A DNA stretch of 64,000 bases from Anarhynchus alexandrinus (lineage: Eukaryota > Chordata > Aves > Charadriiformes > Charadriidae): positions 9,382,947-9,446,946 of the forward strand of contig VUYV01000007.1 in assembly GCA_008711295.1 (NCBI GenBank). Direction: 5' to 3'. Of the stretch, positions 26,621 to 38,860 are shown piece after piece. The notes below the pieces were generated by a model that was not told the origin of the DNA, did not search any database, and saw only the letters and a program-made list of their open reading frames with translations. The number at the start of each line of letters is the position of its first letter. Within the stretch, counting starts at the first letter, position 1. The position numbers and the translations under genes were made by a program.

Positions 26621-29600
26621 GAGTTTGCTGGCTACGCTTGCTGGTTGATTTAACGTTCAGTAAAATCCATGCTGAGCTCTCCATCTTTAGGCTGAGCAAT
26701 ATTTGGCTTTTAATGAGACTTCAAGGGCTGGTGGAGCAAACCCCATTTGCTGGGTGGCGCTTGGGGTCATTTATGGGGGAATCCAAAAGCCTTTCAGCAC
26801 AGCAAGCACCAGCCTCGTGGCCAGCAGGGACAGCATCTGTGGCCCATGGCCTCTGGGTGGGACCCCATGGGGACGGCTCCTTTCCCGTGCTGCACGGGTG
26901 GTCAGCTGTTACTTGGAGATACCGAGAATTTTTGTGCATCATGCATTATTACTGACCTTTCCCCAGGTCTCTGCTCAGCTGCCCTGTGTATTGCTTTTGG
27001 GGTCCTCCTTGAGGAAAGTTGCTTGTTCTTGCTTCCCTCCCACTTTGCGGCGTCGCGGTCAAAGCCTCGTGGTGTCATGGTTGTCGGGGGCTCTGCGCAG
27101 CCACGCTCGGTTCTGCTCGGCGGCTCTGCGCCTCCATGGGGCTCGCAGTGTCTGTGTTGGCCCCATCACGATACTGGGGGCATTCACTCAACTCCAGGCA
27201 GGGTTGGAGGGCACGAAAAGTCCAGGTTCAGAAGGGGAGTGTAGGGACTGGCTGTTAATTGGGGCAGTTGGTGCAGTTTTTCAAGGTTTTCTGTGTGACT
27301 TGGGGACTTGTATCAAGTATCTGAGCCTCTTTGGCAGGAGAGAGTGCTACATTTCCAGCCTTTTGGAAAGAAAAGTAAAGATCAGAAACAAAAAGGTAAA
27401 TCAAAATCCAGATTTGTTGTGCAAAGTCTTCTTGTCCTCATCTTGTGGTGGATGTTTTAAGGGCTTGGATGATGCTGAGGAAGCTTTAGCTGCAGGTGGG
27501 GGAGTGATGCTCACCATTAGGCTGTTCCAGTTACCACAAGCTAAACTGCAAAAACTTGTGGGCATGTGAGTCTGAACTCCACAGTCTGCAAGCTGCGCGA
27601 AGGAGCTGTTACGCAAGGAGCAGGAGAGGCTGGAAGGAGGGAAGGGTTTTGTAACGCTACTTCTTCAGAAGCAGTAAACAATCGCAGGACGTTGGTGGAA
27701 TACAAAAGAGCGTAAGTTCATCTTTTGAACCTGCTGTATGGAGAATCAATTTTTTCCTCCTTTCAAAACATCTGGGCCGTGGGGCGGCTGTGAGCACACC
27801 AGCCCTTCCCAGCGCATAGCCAGCATGTGTTCTCGCTGCGTGCTGCGTCCGCCCCGCGTCTCCGTCAGCTCCAGGAAATTCCAGCCGGGGCTGCAGGTGT
27901 GAAAGGAGAGCAAGACGGATGGGCCAGCTCTGACTTTTATGGAGTACTTGGAACAGACCGGGATCAGACAGCTGCATCCACATGACTTTCATTAAAAATT
28001 CAGATTCTTCTCTTCCAGGATTGTGTGATTTATCTCGTGCAGCAGATCAGAGGCGCCTGGGGGCCAAGAGACGCTTAGGAGGCTTCTGAGGTCTGCTGCA
28101 GGGTCTGGTCCCTTTCCATGGCGACCTGTAGCCTCCCCTCCAGCTCTGGTGTGAGGGTCGCGTCTCGTCTGTCTCCCCGGGAGTGCATTGTCACAGGCAC
28201 GGTTCTTGCTGGCATGTGAAATGTTTCCTACCAAGCCTGTTACTAATTACCCATGTCTGATTTCACCCTGAGGAAGAGTCAATCCCTGGGCATCCTTCTG
28301 TGCTGAGGATGTGTTCATAGTGTTGGCATGCCTCCAGCACCTCCTCCTGAACACGGGGGTGCGTGTTGGTGTTGGCTCTCACAGTAGCTTTGTGTGGTTC
28401 GAAATCTCACGTAACCTCTGCGGTGCTCCCCTGGTTCTGTGTGCCACCATGGGTTTAACGGGGCCTGCTGGCTCTGGGTCTCATCGTTAATGCTGGTCAG
28501 ACATAGGTGCTCGCAGGCAGAAGTAAGAGCGGTGCAAGTCTGCAGTGCTGCACTCTTCCACAGCTTTTGTAACCCTCCAGCAGATTTTTGGCTCCATCTT
28601 CCTCAGCTGCATCTGTCAATTCTTTTAAATCCATACTAATTTTACTTATTCTAACAGAACAGCCGTTGTGCTGAGTTCAGTGGTAAGAATAGTGTTATAT
28701 GTGAAAAAAACCTCCTCCAAAGATGTTCAAGACTGATAACTTCGGTGGAGTGTTTCTTAAAAGAATCTCTTGGTAGTTCAGTGGCCTCTGATTTTGTGGC
28801 AGGATTGTCCTGTAAGGTAAGAGTCAGCTGGAGAAAGTGGTCAAAAGTGATTTGAAAGAGATTTCTCCAGACGGTTTATCAATTATCCGTACCACCACAT
28901 GGCCTCACTGAGCAATCAAGAGTTGGTAAGCAGAAGGATGTTTGTGTAAACAAGAGGGCGGTGGACTTGCTTTGACTGTCCCCGTCAGCGCTCTCGCATG
29001 GATTGCAGATTCGGTTGGTTTCGGGTCCAGGTCACCGCTGCGGCTGGTGATGCTGTTAGCCAGCTGGCAGTGAGGAAGCGTTTTTCTTGTTGTTAGTGTC
29101 AGTTCTCTGCTTGTTGCATGGAGTTCATGAGATTATTTTCCCACTTTGGGTTTTGGCCCCAGGCCTGTTATTTCACCTGCTTTTTTCCTACCTACAGACA
29201 CCTCGGCATGTGCGGGAAATCCTTGCGCGCCGGAGGGGCGAGCAGGAGAGCACAGGCTGCCTGTTGTTGGGGGCACTTGTGGAGTTTCTGTCTACTGCTT
29301 GTTGTCATTTTGAGGTCTGCAGAAGAAAGGGGCCATCCTTGAGCCTGCAGAAAGTTTTCTCACGTGCTCTACCGCTCTTTGTACCGTCAGGGCTTCCTGA
29401 GGGTGGAGGTGGGATCTCACCACTTGCAAAGATGGTTGATCTTCCAGCTTGCAGACCGAGGGCTTGTGAGATTCCCGCTGTTGTCAGTGCAAGTTTGCCC
29501 CTTTTAGGGCCTTCCAAAGGGGGAGTATTATACAAGATAAAGTTAAAATTGCATAGAAATTGGGCCTTTTGTCTAACGAATAATAAACATCAAAAGCACA

Positions 29601-30329
29601 AGATAGTTCAAAGTGGTTATTGCGTCTCCCAAGTGAGCTAGGGTTACAGTTCAGATATGCCCCAGAACAGCATCTGACCCACTAAACGTAGCAAAGAGGG
29701 TTTGGAAAATAACATTGTGCCTTCTGGCAACAGAGTGCTATAGGGAGGATTATCTGTTCATGTTACCGTAGAAATCGGGCTCTTTACATGGTGGCCGTAA
29801 TAAACTTAATATGGAAGAGGTTTTGAGCAGATACGGATTTAACATCTTTTAAATTTTAAAAGACATAAAAAAGTTTTTAGAAACCAGATTAAATGGTTAA
29901 CATTAACTACAGTAACACCTACAAAGGTATTCAGCAGGAGACTTCATTACTTGTGTAATAGTAGCAACACGGATCCTCAGTCCTGATTACAACAGTCTCA
30001 TCTCCGAAGAACGTAGTATGAGTACGTGGCATGGGGGTGAGGAGGACTGCCTGCAGTCAGATTAATACAGCTGTTGCATTAAATTCCATGATTATTGAAA
30101 AATACTGTGTGTGAGGCAGTGTTAGATGGGGGAAAGATAGATGGTAAAATAAACAAAGTTCGAGGTATATGAAGGATGGAGGTGGAGAGAAAGAAAAGCT
30201 GAATATAGCGTCATTCCTTACTTTGTTTAAAAATTAGATTTCCATAGTCATACACTGTGAACATTCATTATGCTATTATTTATTAGAAGAAAACAATTCC
30301 AAGCCAGATGTTAGAGAGCGAGGGTTGGA

Positions 30330-30440
30330 AAGTCAGTCCATCGGTGCGGCGAGGGTCAGCTCGTCCCAGCGCACGTGCGCTCACTTCTTCTCCTGCGGGC
30401 GCCTCTCCTGCCCCGGCCAGTCTGTGCCCTCGCCCTCCGC
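30330..30440. other. CpG-dense patch in intron
   Basis: About 11 CpG in roughly 110 bases by hand count, including GCACGTGCGC, which contains a palindromic CACGTG E-box (30373-30378). Flanks are AT-rich. Nature unknown. Confidence 0.3.
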
Positions 30441-32559
30441 ATCCCCTGCCCCAGCTAATGGCTGCCCTGGGGGCTGTGGGCAGCACTGGTGTGGACACCG
30501 CCTGCATGCAGTCGCCTCTCTCTCTCCTCTCGTGTTTGGGGGGCCAACGGATCTGTGCAGTGCATGCCCCAAAGGGATTGATTGCTGTCTGCTGGCCCCC
30601 GGCGCTCTGCAGTGCGTATAAGCACAAGTTATAATTTTTCTCTTACTTATTTAAACTGTCTTAGTGTTCAGACCCTCCCAACTTGATGACTTCTCCAAGC
30701 CAAACCCAGAGGAAGGGGGAGGTCGATATGCAATACTCCCTAAACCGGCCTGAAATGCTCGTCAAGCAGTCTGGTGGGGCAGGGCTGAATCCATCCTGGC
30801 TGCCGGCAGAAGCGTGGCCGCCCGGCGAGTACAGTTTGGTACAGAGTCACTCCAAAATAGCATTTTCCTTGTGAGAAGCTAAAGGTGAGGCTCTGGCCAC
30901 CGCCGGCAGCTGGTGGGGCAGTGGTTGGCAGTGCCTCCTCCGTGGGGCCGGGCTGGCGGCATGGCAGCAGGGGGATCATCTCCCCAGTGGTTGTTCCCCA
31001 GCCCAAGACGTTTGTTTGCAGCCGGCAGCTGTGCCCCGGCACGCAGGTCAGAGCCGCTGTGGATAGCTCTTGATGTTGAGATGAAATCACCAAACCGGGG
31101 TGTTTGGGACTGGTGTTCCACAGGAGGTCTGTGGTGAAGGCTGGGGGAGGCGGTGCAGGGGTTATGGCAAATGGAGGAGACGAGGTCTCTGAGCAGGATC
31201 CCCCTGCGCTACTCACTGCGCCGTGGAGCAAGAGTGCAGCTTTGCCCAGAGACCTGAGCACTTCCCAAATGGAAGATGGGTCAGATTTGGTTTGATTTGT
31301 GTGTAGGAATAGGTGTTGGGAGCAGTGCGGTGTTGTGCTGCGGTTAGTGTATGTACAGGAACAGCCTGTGTCCCCCTGGGAAGCTGTACTTGTGAGCCGT
31401 ATGGTTTCCATCAGAGCGTTCCTCTGTCTGTTTCTGATTTAAAGTGGAGCTTTGACTAAACCTGATCAATATTTTGCATGCCATGCGTGAAGAACCAGAT
31501 GTTGGAAGTTTCCTATCGTTGAGAGGGAGGGGGCGAACACCCCCCCAGACTTGCAGAAATCAATGTTCTCTGACAGAAGTTGGTTGGTTTTCCTAGGAAC
31601 AATATATTCCTTTGATTTTCAAGTTGATTTGTCTTCTAACGAGGTTCTGGTTTAATATTTTGAATTTGTTTTCTGTGATACGGATAAATTCTCACAAGGG
31701 GAAAGCTTAACAGTATGATGGACAATAACTACACATACTTGTCCAGTATTTCATCACTTCCAGCAACTCACAGCCAGTAGTTGCTCATCCATCGTGTTGT
31801 CTTATTCTGGCCTGCTCCTTTCCTTTGTTGGAAGACTGATGTGAATGAGGGGTAGGTGTGCGATGTCACGTCGGGGGTGGACTTGGTGGTGTTGGCACCC
31901 CTCAGGTCTTTAATCCTCCAGCACAACAGGCAGGTGAAGCTGACCCAAGCACAAGGGATGTTTGAACATACCACACGTGCACGGACTGAGAGCAAAAAAA
32001 GAGCAGAAAATAAGACACATTTATTAAACTGTTTAAAACAAATGTTTTCCTAAAATCCCTCTTTAAGTGACAGCAGTACAGACTGTGCCTCTGGTTCCCA
32101 CAGAAATCATGTCCTTAATACTTCCTTGAACCTGTGACCAGATTTTTCTCTTAATTACTCACTGGGGGTTTCTTCTGCCTTCTCGCAGAAGCTGCTACTG
32201 AGCCCGTTGGCACTTTCTGAGCTTGAACGCGGTGTTTGTAGGACGGGGACTTCCCCAACGTGCCTCTCAACTGACGGGAGATGGGGCTTGCCATGCGCCC
32301 TCTGGAGCGAGACCCCCAGCCTGCAGCAAGACGGGGCGGCAGGGAGGTTTTATTGCAGAGGTTGAGTCTAAGCGGGGCAGAGCAAGGCTGGTTAAGCTGG
32401 GCCATGTGAGCTGGTCGCGTGGCTCTTGCGAGTGGCTCGCTAACCTTAGCTTTTTATGTCTTAAGCCATTTCTCTTTTTCTAGCTCAGGAAGAGGGTAAT
32501 ACATGCAAACAATAGAAATGAGAGGAAGAAGAAGTTCTTATGAGGGAAAACAGCAAAAA

Positions 32560-32860
32560 ATCTTTTGAGGGCACCGGTGGGATTAGTGCCCTAGTGGATT
32601 CTTCAAATATTACAGTGAATTTAATTAAATACATCGTGATCCCAAAAGAGGCTAGTCTAATTAGCCAGATCTAGAATACATTTATTCTCTTCCCTCACCC
32701 TTCCAATCAGAAGCCTCAGCATCAGCTCCTATCCTATTTTTAATCATTCCTAGACTCAGAGGGCTCTCCTTCCTCCGTGTTAGCTAAGCACACAGCGCTG
32801 GGTAATATGTGTCTTTAATCTTATCTTAGCTGTAACTGAGATAATACACATCAGAATTTT
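32560..32860. promoter_or_regulatory. Candidate regulatory block with GATA and homeodomain motifs
   Basis: Contains TTTAATTAAATAC near 32619-32631, TCTAATTAGCC near 32657-32667, an exact inverted GATA site CTTATCT (32820-32826) and AGATAA (32839-32844). High complexity, no repeat family seen. Inference from motif density. Confidence 0.3.
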
Positions 32861-33933
32861 TACCAGAAGGTCCTGGCTGCACGTAGGCAATATTTTTGAT
32901 TGACAAACCTTGAGCTCATGTCCAAATCACCTTACTTCTGTGTCTTGGTGAAGTGTGTGACAAGGAAGGAGCTTCATAAGATGACCCAGAAGACTAGAAG
33001 GTCTTGAGGTTGGACAGTGGGAGCTGGCAGGGATTATTGCTTAGCTGAAACATTAAGCGTGTGGTGGAAACACCAAATGGGCTTCACTGAGGAGTCTTTC
33101 ATGTCATTTGACTTTGGTATACATTTCTCCTCGACTTGTGATAAGCCCTCACTGTGGGGACCGGGAAAGTTACTGTTAACTCTCAGCCCTGCCACTACCC
33201 AAACTGAATGGAGAGAGGCTGTGCTGTGGCAGCCGACATAGCTGTAAGCAGCGAATTCTTCCCTCTGGTTTTAAGAACAAATTGCCGCATTCTTGGGATC
33301 TATGACATAAAACAGCTATTCGTTTCTCTAGCGGCATGGACCTCTGTGCCAGACAATTGATAGATTTTGTCAAATAATCAAGGTATGATACTGTCAAATT
33401 AGCTATATTGGCTGTGATAGCACAGCTTCAGAGGGTGACAGGAGTTTTTTTCCAAGTGCTAACCTCTTGCGGTGATACCCAGCTGCATGCTCACCATTGG
33501 CTTTTCAGTCTGGCTCGCTGTCACTGCCGTATTCCAGGCCAGGCTGCTGCTTTCTTACAGATCCAAGGAGTAAAACCTAGATGCCAGGGAACGGAGTGCT
33601 GGATGATGGATAGGATGGCACGCGCTCCGTTTCCATACACTGTTTCCAGGACCTCCCGATCTAATGGGTTCATTGTGTTCTAAGATTGCTTTGGTTTTAT
33701 TCTTCTTAGTTTTCAATGAGAATTTATCAAATTTAATTTTATCTGTTTGACATGAAGTTGGATCCCCTCCCAGGATAAGCTTTAAATATGAAAGAATTAG
33801 CCATGCGTAGGTCGTGAATAGTTGTTAATGTTGGATCTGGTGTTTTTTTTCACTGAAGGAGATGATCTTGCCTATCTCGATTTTTGCTTCTGTGCTCATT
33901 TCAGTGTGTTACGTTTTTCTTGCTTCTAAGCAG

Positions 33934-34014
33934 GAGAGTGCACGGTACCTTGAGAATAAACAGGCTGATCTTACTGTGTCTTTGTCAAAATGTGGTTTCT
34001 TACTTAATTCCCAG
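33934..34014 (+). other. ZFHX3: Possible in-frame cassette exon (81 nt, 27 codons)
   Basis: A pyrimidine-rich acceptor ends in AAGCAG at 33933, and CAG/GTAGCT forms a donor at 34015. The enclosed 81 bases have no stop in the ZFHX3 frame (starting [10 protein letters not shown]) and would join phase 0 to phase 0 between the flanking exons. The remaining intron before 34102 would be 87 nt, close to the minimum. The donor is weaker than average at its fifth and sixth bases. No match to known ZFHX3 protein is recalled here. Confidence 0.2.
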
Positions 34015-34039
34015 GTAGCTTTTAGTAATTTACAGTGGA

Positions 34040-34101
34040 CTAACCCAGGGAGACTGGAGATGATACAGGAAATTCATATCTCTCTACTTTGTTCTTCACA
34101 G
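34040..34101 (+). promoter_or_regulatory. ZFHX3: Splice acceptor region of the second ZFHX3 exon
   Basis: A pyrimidine-rich stretch (about 34079-34097) precedes CACAG at 34097-34101. A perfect CTAAC branch-type motif lies at 34040-34044, rather far upstream (about 58 nt). The phase-0 junction agrees with the codon-boundary end of the upstream exon at 4109. Confidence 0.8.
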
Positions 34102-34333
34102 CACCTTCAGCATCACGAGAGCGGGGTTGAGGGTGAAAGCTGCTATTACCACTGTGTCCTCTGTAACTACTCCACCAAGGCCAAGTTGAACCTTATCCAG
34201 CACGTGCGCTCCATGAAACACCAGCGGAGTGAAAGCCTACGTAAGCTGCAGCGCCTCCAGAAAGGTCTCCCTGAAGAAGAGGAAGACTTGGGACAGATCT
34301 TCACCATCCGGAAGTGTCCGGCTGCTGAGGCTG
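34102..34333 (+). CDS. ZFHX3: ZFHX3 coding exon (fourth exon by human numbering), one C2H2 finger
   Basis: This exon continues directly from the one ending at 4109. Joined, the protein reads ...SLKLYK then [14 protein letters not shown], which agrees with amniote ZFHX3 except for small substitutions (I recall HLQQHES in human). It starts in phase 0 after the acceptor AG at 34100-34101, spans 77 whole codons plus one base, and ends before the consensus donor GTGAGT at 34334, so the next intron is phase 1. It carries one intact C2H2 finger (C18, C21, H34, H40; 34153-34221), a basic linker rich in Arg/Lys/Gln, and then an acidic run (PEEEEDLGQ). The C-terminal residues IRKCPAAEA diverge from the human ending, as expected at the start of the poorly conserved acidic linker. 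The open frame continues 80 codons upstream into the intron from an ATG at 33862 and some 21 codons past the donor; both are intron read-through. Confidence 0.96.
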
Positions 34334-35900
34334 GTGAGTGCTGCCTCCCTTGCATGAACGGGGTCGGGCTCTTGGCTGGTCTTCGTCGCAGGATTTGACT
34401 AGCAGTATCAGACCCTCTGTGCAGTTTCATGGCAAGCTCGGTGACTTTCTTGTTTCTCTTCCCTGCTGTGGGGATGATGCTTACTGCTTATCAATAATAT
34501 GTTACAGAAGTCCCGGCTGCCCCAAGGTAGGACAAGACCACTGTATACCTGCAGCATCCAGCATTGTTCTGCCTCCCGGGGCTTGTGGGTGGTGGCTCTG
34601 AAGCACCAAATACTTATTGTACTTGTAAGTGGTGCCCTCTGTTCCAGTGGGGCTAAATGCAAATTTGACATGTAGAAGCATGTGTATTTGTTCCAGATAG
34701 TGTCTTAAACAGTGGAATATTGTGTTGAGTGTCTAAAGATGCTGTCACATTTGGACAACTCTAACAAACTAGTGTACTATACTTTTGGTAGATATTTTGC
34801 AATGTGTCGAGTGATGTCCTGAGCGCCAGTGCGAACCTGTCCCAGCTTCTTCATTGATTTCTAGTATTTCAGCCACATTAGATTGGGAGGAGGAGCTGGT
34901 TGAGAGGGGTGGGCAGGAGAAAGGGGCAAGTGTTTGTCTGTTTTCCGTGTCTCCTCTTGACAAGGTGGATAAAGTGAAGGGCTTGGACAGAGCATTTGCT
35001 CATACAGAAAGGACAGATAATAGGCAAGGGATTGCAGCTGTGAATCTAGCAAGAGAAAATGTGCCTTAAAGGGGACAGTTAGGCTGTGCAAAACAGAAAT
35101 TGTACTTTGTTTAATCATTTAAAGGGTTAAGAAGTTTTTTATGTTAGGAAAAAGCAAGATCTCATGAAGTCCTCTTTGGAGGGAGGAGGAGGAGAGCCTG
35201 CCCGAGTCAGCTGGTGCGTGTGCTGTCAGGGATGTGAAGATACTGGAGCTGGGGGGATGCTAGTGAAAGCCTTCACAACCCTCCTCTGAACTTCAACCAG
35301 GACTTCCCTCCATGAGCGCTGTTGGAACAGCTAAATCTTACAGAAAAGCGCTGTGAGGAACTGGCATCCTGCAATTAATGCACATAGAGATGAGGAAAGT
35401 GATCTTAGCTTAAAGGCGTTGAGAAAGGAAAGCAGCACCAGCTGGAGGAGAATCCGTGTGAGTCTTAGAAATATCTGTTGAATTAAAACCTGAGTTACAC
35501 TGCTGTTATGCATGTTAGTAACAAGGATCTGAAATACTTACAAAACACCCAGAAAGTAAAACAAGGGATTTTTCATTAAGAGTTAAATTCAGTCTCATGG
35601 AAAAAAGTGACCGATCTGTGAACTCAGCGGCCCAGTGGAGTTGAGGGCATGGAATATGCTTTCCCAAAGGTCACAGTGACAGTGAAAGCGTGCTGTGGTT
35701 GCTGCACCATCCCGGAGGGGACAGCAGCTCTTACAGCCGTTCCGCTTCTCTGCGATACTCCGTTGTAGAAAAACATTCAGATTTCGAAAGGATACGTTGA
35801 CCAGTGTTGTATGGTGTGTGAGTTTTCTTAAAAGCAAAATGAACAGAGAGGAGAAACCATCTGTGCCCTTTTGTGATATACAGAACAATCTTGAAAAATC

Positions 35901-35948
35901 TTTGTTTACTTTAGAAATTTTGTTTACTTTGTCTTTTACTTTAGAAAC
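35901..35948. repeat. Imperfect tandem duplication (TTTACTTTAGAAA)
   Basis: Two copies of TTTACTTTAGAAA surround a third partial copy (TGTTTACTTTG). A minor local duplication; it happens to double a TGTTTAC forkhead-type core. Confidence 0.6.
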
Positions 35949-36045
35949 CTTATCTTTCCCTGTACGTCTGCCAGGATTATGACATTGCAGGTACTGAGAG
36001 TGCAGAAGCTGACTAGCTGAGAGGGAAAAGGATTTGTTGACCATT

Positions 36046-36072
36046 TTAAAAAATATATATTTTTTTTTTAAC
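36046..36072. repeat. A/T homopolymer-like low-complexity run
   Basis: A-run, TATATA and T-run in succession, able to fold as a small hairpin. Simple sequence only. Confidence 0.55.
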
Positions 36073-37544
36073 TAAAAGGCTTGACGAGTCGCTGAAAGAA
36101 ATTCTCTGTTTAAAAATATTTTACTGTTTCAAATGGCTTGAGATAATTTCCTTTAAGCTTGTTGGTTCTTCAATGAAAACTGACAGTAAACAAGGCACTA
36201 AGAATTTCTTTATCATATTTTATTTCAAAGGTTAAAAATACAAGTAAAAATAAGACTCTCTAGAATGCAAAGAGGGGGGGAGGAACCTCTGCTCTGTTTT
36301 GCAGGTCACTTTGACCTGAGATATTTAATTTCAAGCACTCTTCCAGCCCATTGTAGAGCGAGACTGAGCAGGCACACCTCGCTGGTGGCCGCAGGCATGA
36401 GGCACTGGTCCGGTTGTCCTTGCAATGATGGGAGTGGGATTTGGGTGAGAAGCTCCAGTACCCCCATGGGGGAGAACAGATGCTCTCATCTCCCATTTAT
36501 TCTGATCCCGTTGGTGTATCCGAACATACACTGGAATATAAAGCAGGGTGGCCCAGTTGCCCCAGGCCCGCAGCTGTGCTGAGGACATATCCTGAGGGAA
36601 GGTGTGTCAGGATGCCGCAAGCCAGAATCAGGTAGCCCTGGCAGGTGCCTGGCCTGGTGCCTCTGCTCCCGGGCATCGGGGCAAGGGGGGCCATCGCCCA
36701 GCACCCAGGGGTGCTCCTTGCAGCAGGCAGGGTCAGCCTCTTGCAGGGCACAACCGTCATTTGTTTCTCGGCTTCGATTTATTCAGTGTAATTTCTAAAT
36801 GCGTAAAAAGAGCTGCCTTAGACAAGCTGATCCTTCCCTTTTTTTCTGTGATGTTTAAACTTCCAGCGTTATAAAATGCTGCTGTTATTTATTATTTAGC
36901 TGGCTGTTGTTATTTTTCAGTAGTTTTGGGTGTCAGGGATGTGTAGCAGGAATGAGCATGTACCTAGGCTTAAATTCACTCTTCTGATGTGTTTGTTTTT
37001 TCTTGGTTTTGAACTTTGCCAGTATATTTGGCTGTTACACCCGTTCAGGAGAGCAGCACGTTCTGCTCAGTGAGGCTTTGCTGACAGGTCTTACCAGCAC
37101 GATGCTGCCAGCGTGGGAAACACTCTTCCCTCGTGGCAGGGCTGCACTTCAGGTTTGCAGCTGGCTCTCCGCATTTCTTCCTCTATAATGCAATGGTGTC
37201 TCTATTGTATCCCCATTTGTTTCTTATTGTTTTCTTCTGAGGGCAAGGTGGACTTTCCTCTCGGCCTATTGATGAGAGTCTCTGGTGATAGCGTATAACA
37301 CAAGAAAGCCTTCCCTGTGTTTAAGACACCTTGAGCAAAAGTGCTTTTCTGATCTGTGACACGTCTCTGTCGGGGGACCCAAAGGGATACTTACTTTTTT
37401 GCTGGTTTGCTGCATTACAAATGCAGTGGTTTGTTTTGATGCTGCTGTTACTCCTTGGTAATCATCGCTGTGATTCTCTCTCCCTTTCTAGTTAATTATA
37501 TTTGTTTTGAATTCAGTTTCCGTACAAATACAATATCAGCTTGC

Positions 37545-37558
37545 TTTTTTTTTTTTTT
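37545..37558. repeat. Poly-T run
   Basis: Fourteen T in a row. It could be the complement of a retroposon A-tail, but the flanks do not show a recognisable element. Confidence 0.5.
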
Positions 37559-37654
37559 CTCCAAAGTCAGTCCCCTTTTCTTATCACTGCTCTTTCTGAG
37601 GACTCTTAAAACATTTCAGTCCTTGCAGCTTTTCTACCTTCTGCAAAACTCCTC

Positions 37655-37760
37655 CCTGGGAGGGTGGCCCAGCCCTGGAGTCCCCGTTCTGGGAGATGCT
37701 TGAAACTCGATGGGCAAGGACAAGGCCGAGGCCCTGAGCAGGACCTTGACTAGCGCCTGT
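37655..37760 (+). mobile_element. Probable CR1 LINE fragment, sense, eroded
   Basis: The stretch containing TGGAGTCCCCGTTCTGG, then TGCTTGAAACTCGATGGGC and CCCTGAGCAGGACC follows the order of the CR1 3' region (gene-end segment with the 'ggagatgttcaaaactcg...ctgagca' pattern). The 3' terminal 8-bp repeats are not seen. Divergence suggests an old copy. Assignment is from memory of the consensus. Confidence 0.45.
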
Positions 37761-38439
37761 CTTCTCTCCCTGGAGAGCTGCAAGTGCTCAGGGCAGGGCT
37801 GAACTGGCAGAAAACCATTCCCTCCTTGTGCTGGTCTGTTTTCTTGCTGCTCTGGCTGGCCAGCTGCTGGTTTGCCTCAGCAGTAGTGTGAAACATCATC
37901 CCTCTCCCCGCTCTTCGGTCTGGTGTGCTGTGACCAGGAGCAAGCAGGCACGAGGGATCACGTCATAAGGGGTCCCGAGGTTCCAGGGGATGGTGGGGTC
38001 CAGCCAGCTGCTGCTGCTTCCAGGAGAGACCCCTGGGCCAGCCGTGACCCAAGGCAAGGTCCTGGCACACGGCAGCCGCGATCACTACTGCTGCTGGAAA
38101 ACTCTGTGGGTTTTTTAGAAATGCTGAAAGATTCTTTGTCACTCTTTTCTCTTCCTAGCTTCATCCCCAACTTTACATAAAACTGTTGGTTGCAGTAATG
38201 AAAGGTACCTCAGCCTCATACTGTATGTAGCCTTGCGTTAAGTGGGACTGTGTAGAGCGAACGAGTGGAGTTGCCTTGTTCCCCGTCCCAGTCTGCCCCG
38301 TTTGTGGCAGGGAGCAGGTGCCAGGGTTAAACACCCTGTCTGTCTGTGTGTACTTGCTGGTGTGTGCAAGCATGTAGGAAAAAGCATTGCTGTCTCTGGG
38401 GCGGTGCGTAGATATTTGCTTGTATAGATGCATCTCAAT

Positions 38440-38860
38440 CTGTTGGAAGAGAGTGTCTGATCATACCTTAATTAGTCCTCTAACAATCTACAAAGGTCAG
38501 TGCCAATTGCCTGTTCATTTACATTTGTAATTGTGATGGTTCTTGATTGCACATTAGTTGCAACTCATTCCCTCCCACCCCACAGAAAACACATGCAGCA
38601 GCCTAAGCAACAGCCTTGTAGACACAAGGACCTTTGTCTCTGCTTGTGCCAGCAGCACAGCCTTCGCTGAAACTTTTGTGTCTTTTATGGAAGAGAGCTT
38701 TAGAAGCTACACTCCACTTCCAGTAAAGGGATGATGAAGTCATTGGCAGGGAAATTATATGGACATCAGGCAAGAAACCCAATCCTCCTTGAACTGGATA
38801 ATTAAAGACAATTAAACTTTTCTGCTTGCTCTGAGAAGTGTGCTAATTATGCAGGAGACA
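38440..38860. promoter_or_regulatory. Candidate conserved regulatory block with NBRE/ROR-type site
   Basis: High-complexity AT-rich DNA with CCTTAATTAGTCC (38467-38479), AACAAT SOX-like core (38482-38487), an exact AAAGGTCA extended nuclear-receptor half-site (38492-38499), TGTAATTGTG, GATAATTAAAGACAATTAAAC near 38799-38817, and GCTAATTATGC near 38841-38851. No repeat or credible open frame. Inference from motif content. Confidence 0.35.

Larger units (their letters stand above)
4110..34101 (+). other. ZFHX3: Complete ZFHX3 intron (phase 0, 29,992 nt)
   Basis: It is bounded by the GTAAGG donor at 4110 and the CACAG acceptor ending at 34101. No second gene was recognised inside it on either strand. 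Sub-features listed separately are AT-rich regulatory-looking blocks, CpG-dense patches and simple repeats. Gene-free stretches without anything I can name are 4300-5150, 5220-9100, 9100-13700, 18500-19600, 19600-23500, 24200-26000, 27600-30250 and 30700-32500. Confidence 0.85.

Noticed and set aside
26703..27569. 288-codon open frame, the longest in the window
   Set aside because: GC-rich sequence with several other overlapping open frames; the translation resembles no family and shows no domain, signal peptide or repeated motif. Likely chance.
28390..28405. GGTTCGAAATC similar to a tRNA B box
   Set aside because: No A box at the proper distance and no cloverleaf could be drawn.
31768..32000. 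Minus-strand open frame that might be a retroviral or LINE remnant
   Set aside because: No recognisable reverse transcriptase, integrase or gag motifs; 75 codons only.
3613..34333. Gene could be the paralogue ZFHX4 or ZFHX2
   Set aside because: Diagnostic stretches ([48 protein letters not shown]) agree with ZFHX3 and differ from ZFHX4 as remembered.
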